NCBI GenBank assembly: GCA_963702035.1
Contig: OY969700.1
Coordinates: 1,178,001-1,242,000, forward strand
Direction of reading: 5' to 3'
Origin: VRUE01 sp963702035
Lineage (GTDB): Bacteria > Actinomycetota > Thermoleophilia > Solirubrobacterales > 70-9
DNA: 64,000 nt
Made by a program: the position numbers and the translations under genes. The stretch's first letter is position 1, and each line of letters begins with the position of its first letter. Under the pieces are notes generated by a model that was given only the letters and a program-made list of their open reading frames with translations, searched no databases and was not told the origin of the DNA. This document shows, piece after piece, positions 24,654 through 34,217 of the stretch.

Positions 24654-26111
24654 TCAACCCGAGAGCGCCCAGAGGAGCAAGGCGGCCGGGACCAGGTTCG
24701 CGGATTTGCCGAAGTCGAGCTCGTCACGGCTCGCGACCACGGATGGGCGGCCCGGCAGGGCCCGGCCAGGCGCGGTCGCCTTGCGGCGGTCGAGCGTCGC
24801 CCGGTCGGCGACCTCGACCGCGTTGACCTGCCCGCGCGGGCCGCAGACGAAGTCGATCTCGCCGCCGCGGCGCGTACCCCAGACGTGCAACGCCTCGGGC
24901 GCGCCCATGTTCTCGGCGCAGCGCTCCCGTGGCTCGTAGCGACGGTAGAGCGCCAGCGCCAGCGCGTTCTCCACCTCGGCAGGGCGGTCGCGACCCAGGC
25001 CGACGCGGGCGGCCACGATCGTGCTCAGCAGCGGATCGCCGAAGTAGACCTTCTTGTCCTTCGCCATGTCGCCGCTGCCCGAGTCCTGCTTCCAGAAATA
25101 GACGACGAGGGCGAAGTAGTTGACCGCAAGCAACTCGACGTAGCTCTGCACCGTGCGAGGATCGTTGCGATCGCCTGCCCGCCGGCGGGGCCGGCCGAGG
25201 GGCGTGTCCAGCTCCCGCGCCAGCTTCGACCAGCTCAGCTTCGACCCGAGTGAGCGCATCACCCGCTCGAGCAGCGCCTGGGCGGCGGGCACGGAGGCGC
25301 CGCGACCCTGGACCTCCTTGACGAGCGAGTCCCAGAGGACTCGCTGGACCTCGTCGCTTGGCTCGGCGTTGCCGGCCGCTGCCTCCACGACGGCGGCCGG
25401 CAGGCCTCCGAACAACAGGTAGCGCTCCAACGCACGCTGCAGCGCGGGCAGGTGAACGCGCGCGTCGGCCAGCGTCTTGCGCCCTTCGGGGGCGAGCGCC
25501 TCGGCCACCGTCAGCCCCGGGGCCAGCGGTATCGAGTCGTCGATCGCGCGCGAGAACGAGGCGAAATCCTGCGGCAGGACGAGGAAGTCGCGACCCCGGC
25601 CCCGGCGCCCCGGCAACCGCTCGGCGGCGCCCTCGGCCAGGTCGGCTGCCGAGGAGCCGGTGCAGACGACGACGTCGCGATCGATGCGCCCTTCGTCCCA
25701 GAGCGCCTTCACCGCGGTCTGCCAGCGGCCTGCCGCGGTGACCTCGTCGAGCAGCAGCAGCCGGGGGCCGTTCCCTCCCGCGGCCAGCTCGAGGGCGCGG
25801 TTGACCGATTCGACCAGCGCCGCGGGCGGCTGCTCCTCGAGCAGGTCGAGCGAGAGATAGACGACGTCGCGCGGCGTGGTGCCGGCCTGGAGTGCACGTC
25901 GCACGAGCAGCTTCAGGTCGGTGGACTTGCCCGCCTGGCGTGGGCCGCGGAGCACGTGGATGGCGGCGGCGCCGAGCTCGATCTCCTCGACCTGTGGGGC
26001 GGCGAGTCGTACAGCGCTCGCGTACAGCCGCCGCAGGTGCGGGTCTTCCTGCTCCCAGCCGGGCCTCGTCCACCACGGATTGGAGCGCGAGATCTGCGCG
26101 TCGCTCAGCAT
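24654..26111 (-). CDS. AAA-type ATPase with DUF4143 domain
   Basis: Starting at ATG 26111 gives 485 residues; GTG 26141 is also open. Residues about 45-180 form the ATPase core: Walker A RGPRQAGKST, Walker B RLLLLDEVT and sensor motif VVVCTGSSAADL. A middle helical region follows, with RYLLFGGLPAAV typical of the family. The C-terminal ~100 residues (GGEIDFVCGPRGQVNAVEVA) resemble the nuclease-like DUF4143 domain with an Asp and a Glu spaced as in PD-(D/E)XK folds. Such ATPases are scattered in prokaryotes and often lie near toxin-antitoxin modules. The substrate is unknown. Confidence 0.8.
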   Translation of the reverse strand: MLSDAQISRSNPWWTRPGWEQEDPHLRRLYASAVRLAAPQVEEIELGAAAIHVLRGPRQAGKSTDLKLLVRRALQAGTTPRDVVYLSLDLLEEQPPAALVESVNRALELAAGGNGPRLLLLDEVTAAGRWQTAVKALWDEGRIDRDVVVCTGSSAADLAEGAAERLPGRRGRGRDFLVLPQDFASFSRAIDDSIPLAPGLTVAEALAPEGRKTLADARVHLPALQRALERYLLFGGLPAAVVEAAAGNAEPSDEVQRVLWDSLVKEVQGRGASVPAAQALLERVMRSLGSKLSWSKLARELDTPLGRPRRRAGDRNDPRTVQSYVELLAVNYFALVVYFWKQDSGSGDMAKDKKVYFGDPLLSTIVAARVGLGRDRPAEVENALALALYRRYEPRERCAENMGAPEALHVWGTRRGGEIDFVCGPRGQVNAVEVADRATLDRRKATAPGRALPGRPSVVASRDELDFGKSANLVPAALLLWALSG

Positions 26112-26227
26112 TAAGGGGCGGATACTAGCAATGCATTCCACATATATGCTGCATACTTATGCATTTCATTGAGATTTTTGGCCTCCTACTCATTGCCATC
26201 TCGCCCGGATAGGCTCGCGCGCCGGTC

Positions 26228-26256
26228 TTGACTTCACAAACTGAAGCACCTATCAT
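26228..26256 (+). promoter_or_regulatory. Sigma-70 type promoter of rpoD
   Basis: TTGACT (26228-26233) and TATCAT (26251-26256) are separated by exactly 17 bases. This close-to-consensus vegetative promoter lies about 107 bases before the rpoD start, leaving a leader of roughly 100 bases that contains the hairpin at 26312-26339. Confidence 0.8.
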
Positions 26257-26311
26257 GCGAACAGACGTTTGAGGTCATGCGGATGCGCAAGCCTCTCTAT
26301 TTCCTAACTTC

Positions 26312-26339
26312 GCGGGCCGTCTCCCCGGTCCGCTTTTTT
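26312..26339 (+). terminator. Intrinsic-terminator-like hairpin in the rpoD leader
   Basis: An 8-bp stem (GCGGGCCG / CGGTCCGC, one G-U pair) with a 6-base loop is followed directly by TTTTTT. It sits between the promoter and the rpoD ATG, so it would act as an attenuator. The alternative, the end of an upstream plus-strand transcript, is unlikely because the upstream genes are on the minus strand. Confidence 0.65.
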
Positions 26340-26363
26340 GACGCAGAAAGACGGGTGCATTAG

Positions 26364-27470
26364 ATGCTGGTTGCGGAGCTTCAGGAGCTCGAGGAGGTCA
26401 AAGGGCTGATCCACAGGGGTCAGCAGCTGGGCGTGCTCACCTTCGGCGACATCGCCACGGCGGTGTCGGAGGTCGATCTCGACGAGTCCGACGTCGAGGA
26501 CCTCTACGGCCACATCGAGAAGCAGGGGATCGAGCTTGTCGAGGACATGGATCCGGCCCAGAAAGCGGCCGCCGACGCGATGCCCGCCGACACCGGCCGC
26601 AAAGGCCGACGCCGCGCCAAAGCCGCGATCGACCTGAAACCGGACATGACGACGGACAGCCTGCAGCTGTTCCTCAAGGACATCGGCAAAGTCCGCCTGC
26701 TGACCGCCCAGGAGGAGGTCGAACTCGCCAAGCGGATCGAGCGCGGCGACCTCGACGCGAAGCAGAAAATGGTCGAGTCCAACCTGCGCCTGGTCGTCTC
26801 GATCGCCAAGAACTACCGCAACCAGGGCCTGCCCTTCCTCGACCTGATCCAGGAGGGGACGCTGGGCCTGGTCCGCGCCGCCGAGAAGTTCGACTACCGC
26901 AAGGGCTTCAAGTTCTCCACCTATGCGACCTGGTGGATCCGCCAGGCGATCGCCCGCGCCCTGGCCGACAAGGCGCGCACGATCCGCATCCCGGTCCACG
27001 TGGTCGAGAAGCTGAACAAGATCGGCCGCGCCGAGCGCAAGCTCGTCACCGAGCTCGGTCGTGAGCCGACGCCGGAGGAGATCGCCGATGTGACCGGGAT
27101 CGACCCCGAGGAGGTCGACTCGATCAAGCGCTCGGCTCAGGCCCCGGTCAGCCTCGAGAAGCCCGTCGGCGACGAGGAGGAGTCGGAGTTCGGCCAGTTC
27201 ATCGCCGACGAGAAGGCCGAGTCACCCTTCGACCGTGCCGCGGACCTGCTGACCAAAGAGGCGCTCAAGGAAGCGCTCGAGAACCTCTCCTACCGCGAGC
27301 GCCGCGTGCTCGAACTTCGCTACGGGCTCGGTGGCGAGCACCCCCGCACGCTCGACGAGGTCGGCCGCACCTTCAACGTCACCCGCGAGCGGATCCGCCA
27401 GATCGAGAACCAGAGCCTCAAAAAGCTCCAGCAGCTGGGCGAAGCGCAGAAACTGCGCGAAGTCACCTGA
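26364..27470 (+). CDS. rpoD: Primary RNA polymerase sigma factor (sigma-70, RpoD)
   Basis: This 368-residue protein has sigma regions in order: a short 1.1-like N-terminus (to about residue 75), region 1.2 (DSLQLFLKDIGKVRLLTAQE), region 2 (LVVSIAKNYRNQGLPFLDLI; FKFSTYATWWIRQAIARAL), region 3 (RIPVHVVEKLNKI) and region 4 (YRERRVLELRYGLGGEHPRT; TRERIRQIENQSLKKLQ). Region 2.3/2.4 residues that read the -10 element are intact. The length is short for a primary sigma but usual for deep-branching actinobacteria. Its promoter and leader hairpin are listed separately. The gene converges with the GNAT gene 6 bases downstream. Confidence 0.97.
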   Translation: MLVAELQELEEVKGLIHRGQQLGVLTFGDIATAVSEVDLDESDVEDLYGHIEKQGIELVEDMDPAQKAAADAMPADTGRKGRRRAKAAIDLKPDMTTDSLQLFLKDIGKVRLLTAQEEVELAKRIERGDLDAKQKMVESNLRLVVSIAKNYRNQGLPFLDLIQEGTLGLVRAAEKFDYRKGFKFSTYATWWIRQAIARALADKARTIRIPVHVVEKLNKIGRAERKLVTELGREPTPEEIADVTGIDPEEVDSIKRSAQAPVSLEKPVGDEEESEFGQFIADEKAESPFDRAADLLTKEALKEALENLSYRERRVLELRYGLGGEHPRTLDEVGRTFNVTRERIRQIENQSLKKLQQLGEAQKLREVT

Positions 27471-27476
27471 GGCGCC

Positions 27477-28409
27477 TCACTCGTCCTCGTCGTCCTCCCA
27501 GTCCCAGTCCACCTCCTCCTCTGCCGCCTTCTCCGGAGGCGGAGGCGGTCTCCAGACCGGCCTCACCTCGACCCGCTCGAAACCGGCGCGGACGAGGTTG
27601 CGCGTCGCGGCGGAGGGGCGGTCGAGCCGGTCGAGCCGGTCGAGCGGCTCTTCGACTTCGGCGAAGAGCGTGTGGCAGCCGGCGTCGATCGCATCGCGGA
27701 CGCGGCGTCGCAAAAGCGCGAGGTGGATGCCCTGGCCGCGGGCGGACTCGCTGGTGGCGGCGAAGGCGAGCTGCGCCACGCCGAGGTGAAGCATCATCGA
27801 CGCGCCGGCGACCGGGTACCCGCGCCGGTCGAGCGCGACGTAGCAGCGCCAGCCACGGCGTTCGGGCAGGCAGTCGAAGAAGCTCCCGGCCGTCAGGCCC
27901 AGATCGAAGCCCTCGCACGGAAAGTCGCTGAAGCCTTCGGTGAACTCCTCGACCTCGATCACCTCGATCTCGGGCGGCTCGGGAAGGTGGGGTGACGAGC
28001 CGGGGTGAGCGAACCTGAGAAGCCCGTCGGCGCGAACGTAGCCGCGTTGGTTGAGCAGGTCCTCGGCCGCGGCCGACTCCGACCGCCCGAGGGTGACCGG
28101 CACGCGGAAGTCGAGGCCGAGCGACTCGACCCAGTCGAGCGCCCGCGCCAGGCGCCCTTCCTCCACCGCCCCGGGCTCGGCGGCGCCGAGCACGAGGTTC
28201 AGCAGCGGCTCGTCCGGCATCCCGGCGACCACCGTCGCCTGGACCCGTCCGTACCAGCGAGTCTCGATCCGCTGCTCCTCGACCGCGTCCAGCACCGGCG
28301 CCCGCCAGAGGTCCAGCCAAAAGCGCCGCTCGAGCGCATCGAGCAAGACGGGGCCGGCGACCTCGCCGCGACCGCGATCAACGCCACCCGAGTCGGCCTC
28401 CCATGCCAC
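27477..28409 (-). CDS. GNAT-family N-acetyltransferase
   Basis: The 310-residue product has a C-terminal GNAT fold (about residues 145-285): EIEVIEVEEFTEGFSDFPCE, acceptor strand RCYVALDRRGYPVAGASMML, the acetyl-CoA loop ATSESARGQGIHLALLRRRV and NLVRAGFERVEVRPVW. The N-terminal half (about 1-140) looks like a degenerate second GNAT domain, so this is probably a tandem-GNAT protein. It ends in an acidic tail (EEEVDWDWEDDEDE). The substrate is unknown. The gene converges on rpoD and starts in its own promoter region. Confidence 0.85.
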   Translation of the reverse strand: MAWEADSGGVDRGRGEVAGPVLLDALERRFWLDLWRAPVLDAVEEQRIETRWYGRVQATVVAGMPDEPLLNLVLGAAEPGAVEEGRLARALDWVESLGLDFRVPVTLGRSESAAAEDLLNQRGYVRADGLLRFAHPGSSPHLPEPPEIEVIEVEEFTEGFSDFPCEGFDLGLTAGSFFDCLPERRGWRCYVALDRRGYPVAGASMMLHLGVAQLAFAATSESARGQGIHLALLRRRVRDAIDAGCHTLFAEVEEPLDRLDRLDRPSAATRNLVRAGFERVEVRPVWRPPPPPEKAAEEEVDWDWEDDEDE

Positions 28410-28544
28410 CGGCCCAGCTTAGGGTACGCGGTAAATTTGCACAAGGAACCTCGATCAATATCGGTCCTGCCGGCACCCCTGGCCGAACTCGGCGAGCGCC
28501 GCGAGCACGACGTCGTCGTGCGTCTTCGGCGTCGGTCAGGCCGT

Positions 28545-28880
28545 TCAGTCCTCGCGGCCGGGGTCCTGGCCGTCCTCGTCCTCGTCGAGCTCCTCGTCGC
28601 CCTGTTCGAGCGCGGTCTCGGAGACCGATCCGGTCGAGCCCGGGTGGTAGTGGGTCTGGAAGGCCTCCAGCGCGCGGTCGCGGCGGTCCTCGTCAACCGG
28701 CACCTCGTCGGAGATCCGCACCCAGTCGGCGCCCTCGTAGTCCTCGAGGTTGAAGACCTCCTGGTCGAGCGAGGTCGAGTCGTCGACGACGACCAGCACC
28801 TCGGTCTGCGGGTTGAAGTAGGTCCCGGGCTGGTTGAGCAGCTCCTCGACCTCGTAGAGGTTGTCGCGGTCGGCGGCCAT
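28545..28880 (-). CDS. Small acidic protein of unknown function
   Basis: The 111-residue product starts at ATG 28880. The first ~80 residues look folded (LYEVEELLNQPGTYFNPQTE; VLVVVDDSTSLDQEVFNLED) and the last 30 are strongly acidic and disordered (DEELDEDEDGQDPGRED). There is no signal peptide or membrane segment, so it is cytosolic. It lies 13 bases downstream of the membrane protein at 28894-29355 and is probably co-transcribed with it. No family is assigned. Confidence 0.75.
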   Translation of the reverse strand: MAADRDNLYEVEELLNQPGTYFNPQTEVLVVVDDSTSLDQEVFNLEDYEGADWVRISDEVPVDEDRRDRALEAFQTHYHPGSTGSVSETALEQGDEELDEDEDGQDPGRED

Positions 28881-28893
28881 CGCTCCCCCGATC

Positions 28894-29355
28894 CTACAAA
28901 TCCGCGAGCTGGCGCTCCATCTCGGCCTCGACGTCGAGCGGGTCCTCGCCGCGGCGCATGCGGCGTTCGTTACGGGCGACGACCAGCTGGCGCACCTCGG
29001 CGCGCAGCTTCTCGTCGATCGCCGGGCCGGCCGCGCCGGGCGATTCGAGCAGCCGCGCCAGCTCGGCCTCGACGTCGAGCGGCGCCTCGCCGCGCTGCCG
29101 GCGCCGGTAGGACTTCGCCTCGAGCATCTGCCGCGCCTCTGTCTCCTGCAGCTTGCGGTCGACCGGCGCTTCGGGCTGGGCGAGGCGGCTCGGCGGCGGC
29201 ATCTCCCGCTCGATCGCGAACGGCCCTTTGCCGACGCTCTGCCAGAGCGGCCCGGTGCGGGCGAAGGCGATCAGGGCGATCGGCAGCGCGATCAGCGTGA
29301 TCAGCGTCAGCACGAAGCCCGCCTGGATGTCGATCAGATCCCCCGTCACCACCAT
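28894..29355 (-). CDS. Membrane-anchored protein with two SHOCT-like repeats
   Basis: Taking ATG 29355 gives 153 residues; a TTG start 13 codons earlier is also open but would run into the 49-bp palindrome. One membrane helix spans about residues 12-32 (GFVLTLITLIALPIALIAFA). The cytosolic part carries two copies of a short helical motif about 60 residues apart: RRRQRGEAPLDVEAELARLL and RRMRRGEDPLDVEAEMERQL. Paired short C-terminal motifs of this kind resemble SHOCT-type oligomerisation helices. Its function is unknown. The gene is divergent from the acyl-CoA dehydrogenase. Confidence 0.75.
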   Translation of the reverse strand: MVVTGDLIDIQAGFVLTLITLIALPIALIAFARTGPLWQSVGKGPFAIEREMPPPSRLAQPEAPVDRKLQETEARQMLEAKSYRRRQRGEAPLDVEAELARLLESPGAAGPAIDEKLRAEVRQLVVARNERRMRRGEDPLDVEAEMERQLADL

Positions 29356-29373
29356 GGCTACCCAGACTACGCC

Positions 29374-29422
29374 GCCGATGGGCCGATAAGTCAAGTCCGA
29401 CTTGACTTATCGGCCCATCGGC
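29374..29422. promoter_or_regulatory. 49-bp perfect palindrome in a divergent intergenic region
   Basis: Two perfect 23-bp arms (beginning GCCGATGGGCCGATAAGTCA) are separated by three bases. The element lies between divergent genes starting at 29355 and 29511. Possible roles are a two-directional operator, a cruciform-forming site, or a folded end of both leaders. Arms this long and perfect are rare outside mobile or regulatory elements. Confidence 0.7.
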
Positions 29423-29510
29423 CCGGTTTGCGGGCTTGCGCTACCCTTTGGCGCTGGTTGACTGACTGGTCAATCGGCCCTCTCCCACCGAGATAAAGGA
29501 GCTTCTTGCA

Positions 29511-30743
29511 GTGGTTGACTTCACCCTGACCGACGAGCAGAAAGACCTGCGCGAGCTGGCCCACAGCTTCGCTGAGAAAGAGATGCGCAAGGTCGCCTGG
29601 GAGTACGACAAGGACGGCACCTGGCCCCAGGAGATCATCGACAAGGCCTGGGAGGTCGGGTTGATGAACACCCACATCCCCGAGGCCTACGGCGGACCGG
29701 GCCTCGACTACCTCTCCGGCTGCCTGATCGAGGAGGAGATGGGCTGGGGCTGCTCGGGCATCGGCACCTCGCTGATGGCCAACGGCCTCGCCTCGGCGCC
29801 GATCGCCCTCGGCGGCTCCGAGGAGACCAAGAAGAAGTACCTCGGGATGCTGACCGAAAGCAACAAGCTCGCCTCCTTCTGCCTGACCGAGCCCGACGCC
29901 GGCTCCGACGTCTCCGGGATGAAGACCCGCGCCGTCAAGCAGGGCGACAAGTACGTGATCAACGGCTCCAAGTGCTTCATCACCAACGGCACCTACGCCG
30001 ACTACTTCACGGTCTACGCGAAGACCGACCCCGAGGCCGGCCATCGCGGCATCAGCGCCTTCGTCGTCGACGCCGACCTTCCCGGGGTCAGCGTCAACAA
30101 GAAGGAGGACAAGATGGGTCAGCGGGCCTCGAACACCGCGACCATCTCCTTCAACGACGTCGAGATTCCCGCAGAAAATCTCATCGGCGAGGAGAACAAG
30201 GGATTCAAACTGGCGATGATGACCCTCGACCGCACCCGCCCGGGCGTCTCGGCGATGGCCGTCGGCATCGGCCGCGCGGCTCTCGAGTTCGCCACCGACT
30301 ACTCCAAAGAACGGGTTCAGTTCGGGGTGCCGATCGCGATGCACCAGGCGATCCAGTTCATGATCGCCGACATGGCGACCAAGGTCGAGGCAAGCCGCCT
30401 GCTGGTCTGGAACTCCGCGGTCCAGCTCGACCAGGGCCAGCGCAACAGCAAGGTCTCCTCGATGGCCAAGCGCTTCGCCGCCGACTCGGCGATGGAGATC
30501 ACCGTCAACGCCGTGCAGGTCTACGGCGGCTACGGCTTCATCAAGGAGTACCCGGTCGAGAAACTGATGCGCGACGCGAAGATCATGCAGCTCTACGAGG
30601 GGACCAGCCAGATCCAGCGCCTCGTCATCGCCAAAGAAGTGCTGCTGCCGCGCAACGTCGACGAGCCCACCCCGGAGGCCGAAGCCGCGAAGGCCAAAGC
30701 CGCCGAGGAAAGCCAGTCCGAGCAGGCCGCGGCGACCGTCTAG
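29511..30743 (+). CDS. Acyl-CoA dehydrogenase
   Basis: The 410-residue product starts with GTG after AAAGGAG. It has the three-domain acyl-CoA dehydrogenase layout: an N-terminal helical domain (about 1-115), a beta domain with the FAD-binding CLTEPDAGSDVSGMKTRA signature (about 124-141) and a C-terminal helical domain. GVPIAMHQAIQFMIADMAT and the catalytic-Glu loop LYEGTSQIQRLVIA (about residue 366) lie in the C-terminal domain. It catalyses the FAD-dependent alpha,beta-oxidation of an acyl-CoA in fatty-acid or branched-chain breakdown. The sequence does not settle the chain length. It ends in an Ala/Glu-rich extension and appears monocistronic. Confidence 0.92.
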   Translation: MVDFTLTDEQKDLRELAHSFAEKEMRKVAWEYDKDGTWPQEIIDKAWEVGLMNTHIPEAYGGPGLDYLSGCLIEEEMGWGCSGIGTSLMANGLASAPIALGGSEETKKKYLGMLTESNKLASFCLTEPDAGSDVSGMKTRAVKQGDKYVINGSKCFITNGTYADYFTVYAKTDPEAGHRGISAFVVDADLPGVSVNKKEDKMGQRASNTATISFNDVEIPAENLIGEENKGFKLAMMTLDRTRPGVSAMAVGIGRAALEFATDYSKERVQFGVPIAMHQAIQFMIADMATKVEASRLLVWNSAVQLDQGQRNSKVSSMAKRFAADSAMEITVNAVQVYGGYGFIKEYPVEKLMRDAKIMQLYEGTSQIQRLVIAKEVLLPRNVDEPTPEAEAAKAKAAEESQSEQAAATV

Positions 30744-30752
30744 TCCCGGCGA

Positions 30753-30792
30753 TTGCTGGGTTGTCCCCACCCCCGTGGGGACAACCCAGCAA
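30753..30792. terminator. Bidirectional terminator-like hairpin, 18-bp perfect stem
   Basis: TTGCTGGGTTGTCCCCAC and its exact complement flank a CCCC loop. It lies between the convergent ends of the acyl-CoA dehydrogenase (30743) and typA (30813), so it probably terminates both transcripts. Confidence 0.8.
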
Positions 30793-30812
30793 CATGCAGC
30801 GCAAGGCGAGCG

Positions 30813-32654
<1,842 letters not shown>

Positions 32655-32751
32655 TCCGGTGTCCTCAGTCGCTCATGTGCGGAGCACAATCGCTCCTTCG
32701 TCCTAGGACTGCTCGGCCATGAACCGCCAAACAACCCTGAAACCTGAAACC

Positions 32752-32789
32752 AAAAAAAACGGGACCCACCGCGAGAACGGCGGGCCCCG
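32752..32789 (-). terminator. Intrinsic terminator of the cold-shock gene
   Basis: On the minus strand a stable stem (CGGGGCCCGCCG / CGGTGGGTCCCG, few mismatches or G-U pairs) is followed by eight Ts. It lies about 25 bases after the stop of the gene at 32813. This is the clearest intrinsic terminator in the window. Confidence 0.85.
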
Positions 32790-32812
32790 GTGCAGCTAAG
32801 AGTGGTGCGCTA

Positions 32813-33019
32813 CTACGAGGTCTGCTGGACGCTCGCGGCGGCCGGGCCCTTGGGGCCTTCTTCGGACTCGTAGCTCACCTTCGAACCCTCGGTGAGGGAC
32901 TTGAAGCCCTCGCCCAGGATCGCGCTGTGATGAACGAAGACGTCCTTAGAGCCGTCGTCGGGCGTAATGAACCCGTAGCCCTTGTCGTCGCTGAACCACT
33001 TGACAGTTCCAGTTGGCAT
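32813..33019 (-). CDS. csp: Cold-shock domain protein
   Basis: The 68-residue product starts at ATG 33019 after GGAGG. It is a single cold-shock OB fold with RNP1 KGYGFITP and RNP2 VFVHHSAI, an RNA/single-strand DNA chaperone. The rest matches the family closely (MPTGTVKWFSDDKGYGFI; GSKVSYESEEGPKGPAA). The upstream ~100 bases are untranslated leader, typical of cold-shock mRNAs. An intrinsic terminator follows. Confidence 0.96.
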   Translation of the reverse strand: MPTGTVKWFSDDKGYGFITPDDGSKDVFVHHSAILGEGFKSLTEGSKVSYESEEGPKGPAAASVQQTS

Positions 33020-33241
33020 GAATTGCCTCCACTTCATGTGCTGCGAACGCGGCACATGCGGTGAAGCAACGACGCGAGCGCTAGACACAACTTTTTGCCG
33101 GATCTTCCGGCCTATCGCGGAGGACCGTAGCAGGGTCGGCGCCCCCTCTGCCTTTTACACAGCGCTTACACGGGGCTGACGACCAGCTGACCGCATCGAT
33201 AGACAGTGGGAGACGTTGAGAAAAGGGGAAGGGAGAAAACG

Positions 33242-34174
33242 ATGAACCGCTCGCGCCGCACCCAGATCTTCGTACCGCTCGCGCTCTGCGCCCTGGTCAC
33301 CGCGATCACCGCGATCGGCATGGGAGGCGTGACGCTCGGGGCGACGTCCGCCAACGCGATCAACCCCGCCTTCCTGCCGCTCGGCGACGGCAAGGTGACG
33401 ACCTCGGGGCCGCAGCGCGACTACGTCTACGCCTGCCGCACCGGCTTCATCCCCGCGGGCGGACCGCACGCCGGCGGCGGCGCCCAGGTCGAAGGGCCGT
33501 GGATCCACGGCGAAACCTTCTCCCTGAACGCGAAGGCGACGGTCAACGGCAAGGTCAGCTGGCCGAGCGCGAGGCTGCGCGAGTGGAGCACCAAGCGCCG
33601 GCGCGACTTCAGCGGCAACGGCCTGCCCAAGGGGGCGACGACGGGGGAATTCCCGATCTCCCCGAGCGACGACGCCTACACCTACGACCACAACCCCAAC
33701 TCGATCCGCTCCCAGAGCGTCAGCTACTCGCTGCCGCGCCATCCGCAGAAGGCGGCGAAGGCCGGCTGCCTGTCCGGCGGGCCGATCGGGATCGCCAAGA
33801 ACGGCGTGGCGATCTTCGACGCGCTCGACGCCGAAGACCGCGACGCGGTCGCCCACGAGGTCCAGGACAGCTGCGGCGGCCACCCGCAACGGCTGGGCAT
33901 CTACCACTACCACGCGATCCCGGCCTGCCTGACCAAGGGCGAATCCAAGCACCGCGCCTCGGGCCTGGTCGGCTACGCCCTCGACGGCTACCCGATCTAC
34001 GGCCCGCGCGGGAGCGGCGGCAAGCTGCTGAGCGACGCCGACCTCGACGCCTGCCACGGCCGCACCAGCAAGGTCCGCTTCGAAGGCCGCTGGCAGCGCA
34101 TCTACCACTACAACGCGACGCTCGAGTACCCGTACACGCTGGGCTGCTTCCGCGGCACGCCGCAAGCTGGATAG
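33242..34174 (+). CDS. Exported YHYH-domain protein
   Basis: Start ATG 33242 follows GGGGAAGGGAG. The 310 residues begin with a signal peptide (RRTQIFVPLALCALVTAITA, cleavage near SANA). The C-terminal half carries the diagnostic IYHYHAIPACL (about 220-230), LVGYALDGYPIYGPRG and IYHYNATLEYPYTLGC motifs. YHYH proteins are secreted proteins of unknown function, with His/Tyr clusters that suggest metal binding. Several cysteines suggest disulphides. The gene stands alone. Confidence 0.88.
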   Translation: MNRSRRTQIFVPLALCALVTAITAIGMGGVTLGATSANAINPAFLPLGDGKVTTSGPQRDYVYACRTGFIPAGGPHAGGGAQVEGPWIHGETFSLNAKATVNGKVSWPSARLREWSTKRRRDFSGNGLPKGATTGEFPISPSDDAYTYDHNPNSIRSQSVSYSLPRHPQKAAKAGCLSGGPIGIAKNGVAIFDALDAEDRDAVAHEVQDSCGGHPQRLGIYHYHAIPACLTKGESKHRASGLVGYALDGYPIYGPRGSGGKLLSDADLDACHGRTSKVRFEGRWQRIYHYNATLEYPYTLGCFRGTPQAG

Positions 34175-34217
34175 GCGATTTGAGGAACGAGATGAGCGGT
34201 CGATACCGTAGGACGTG

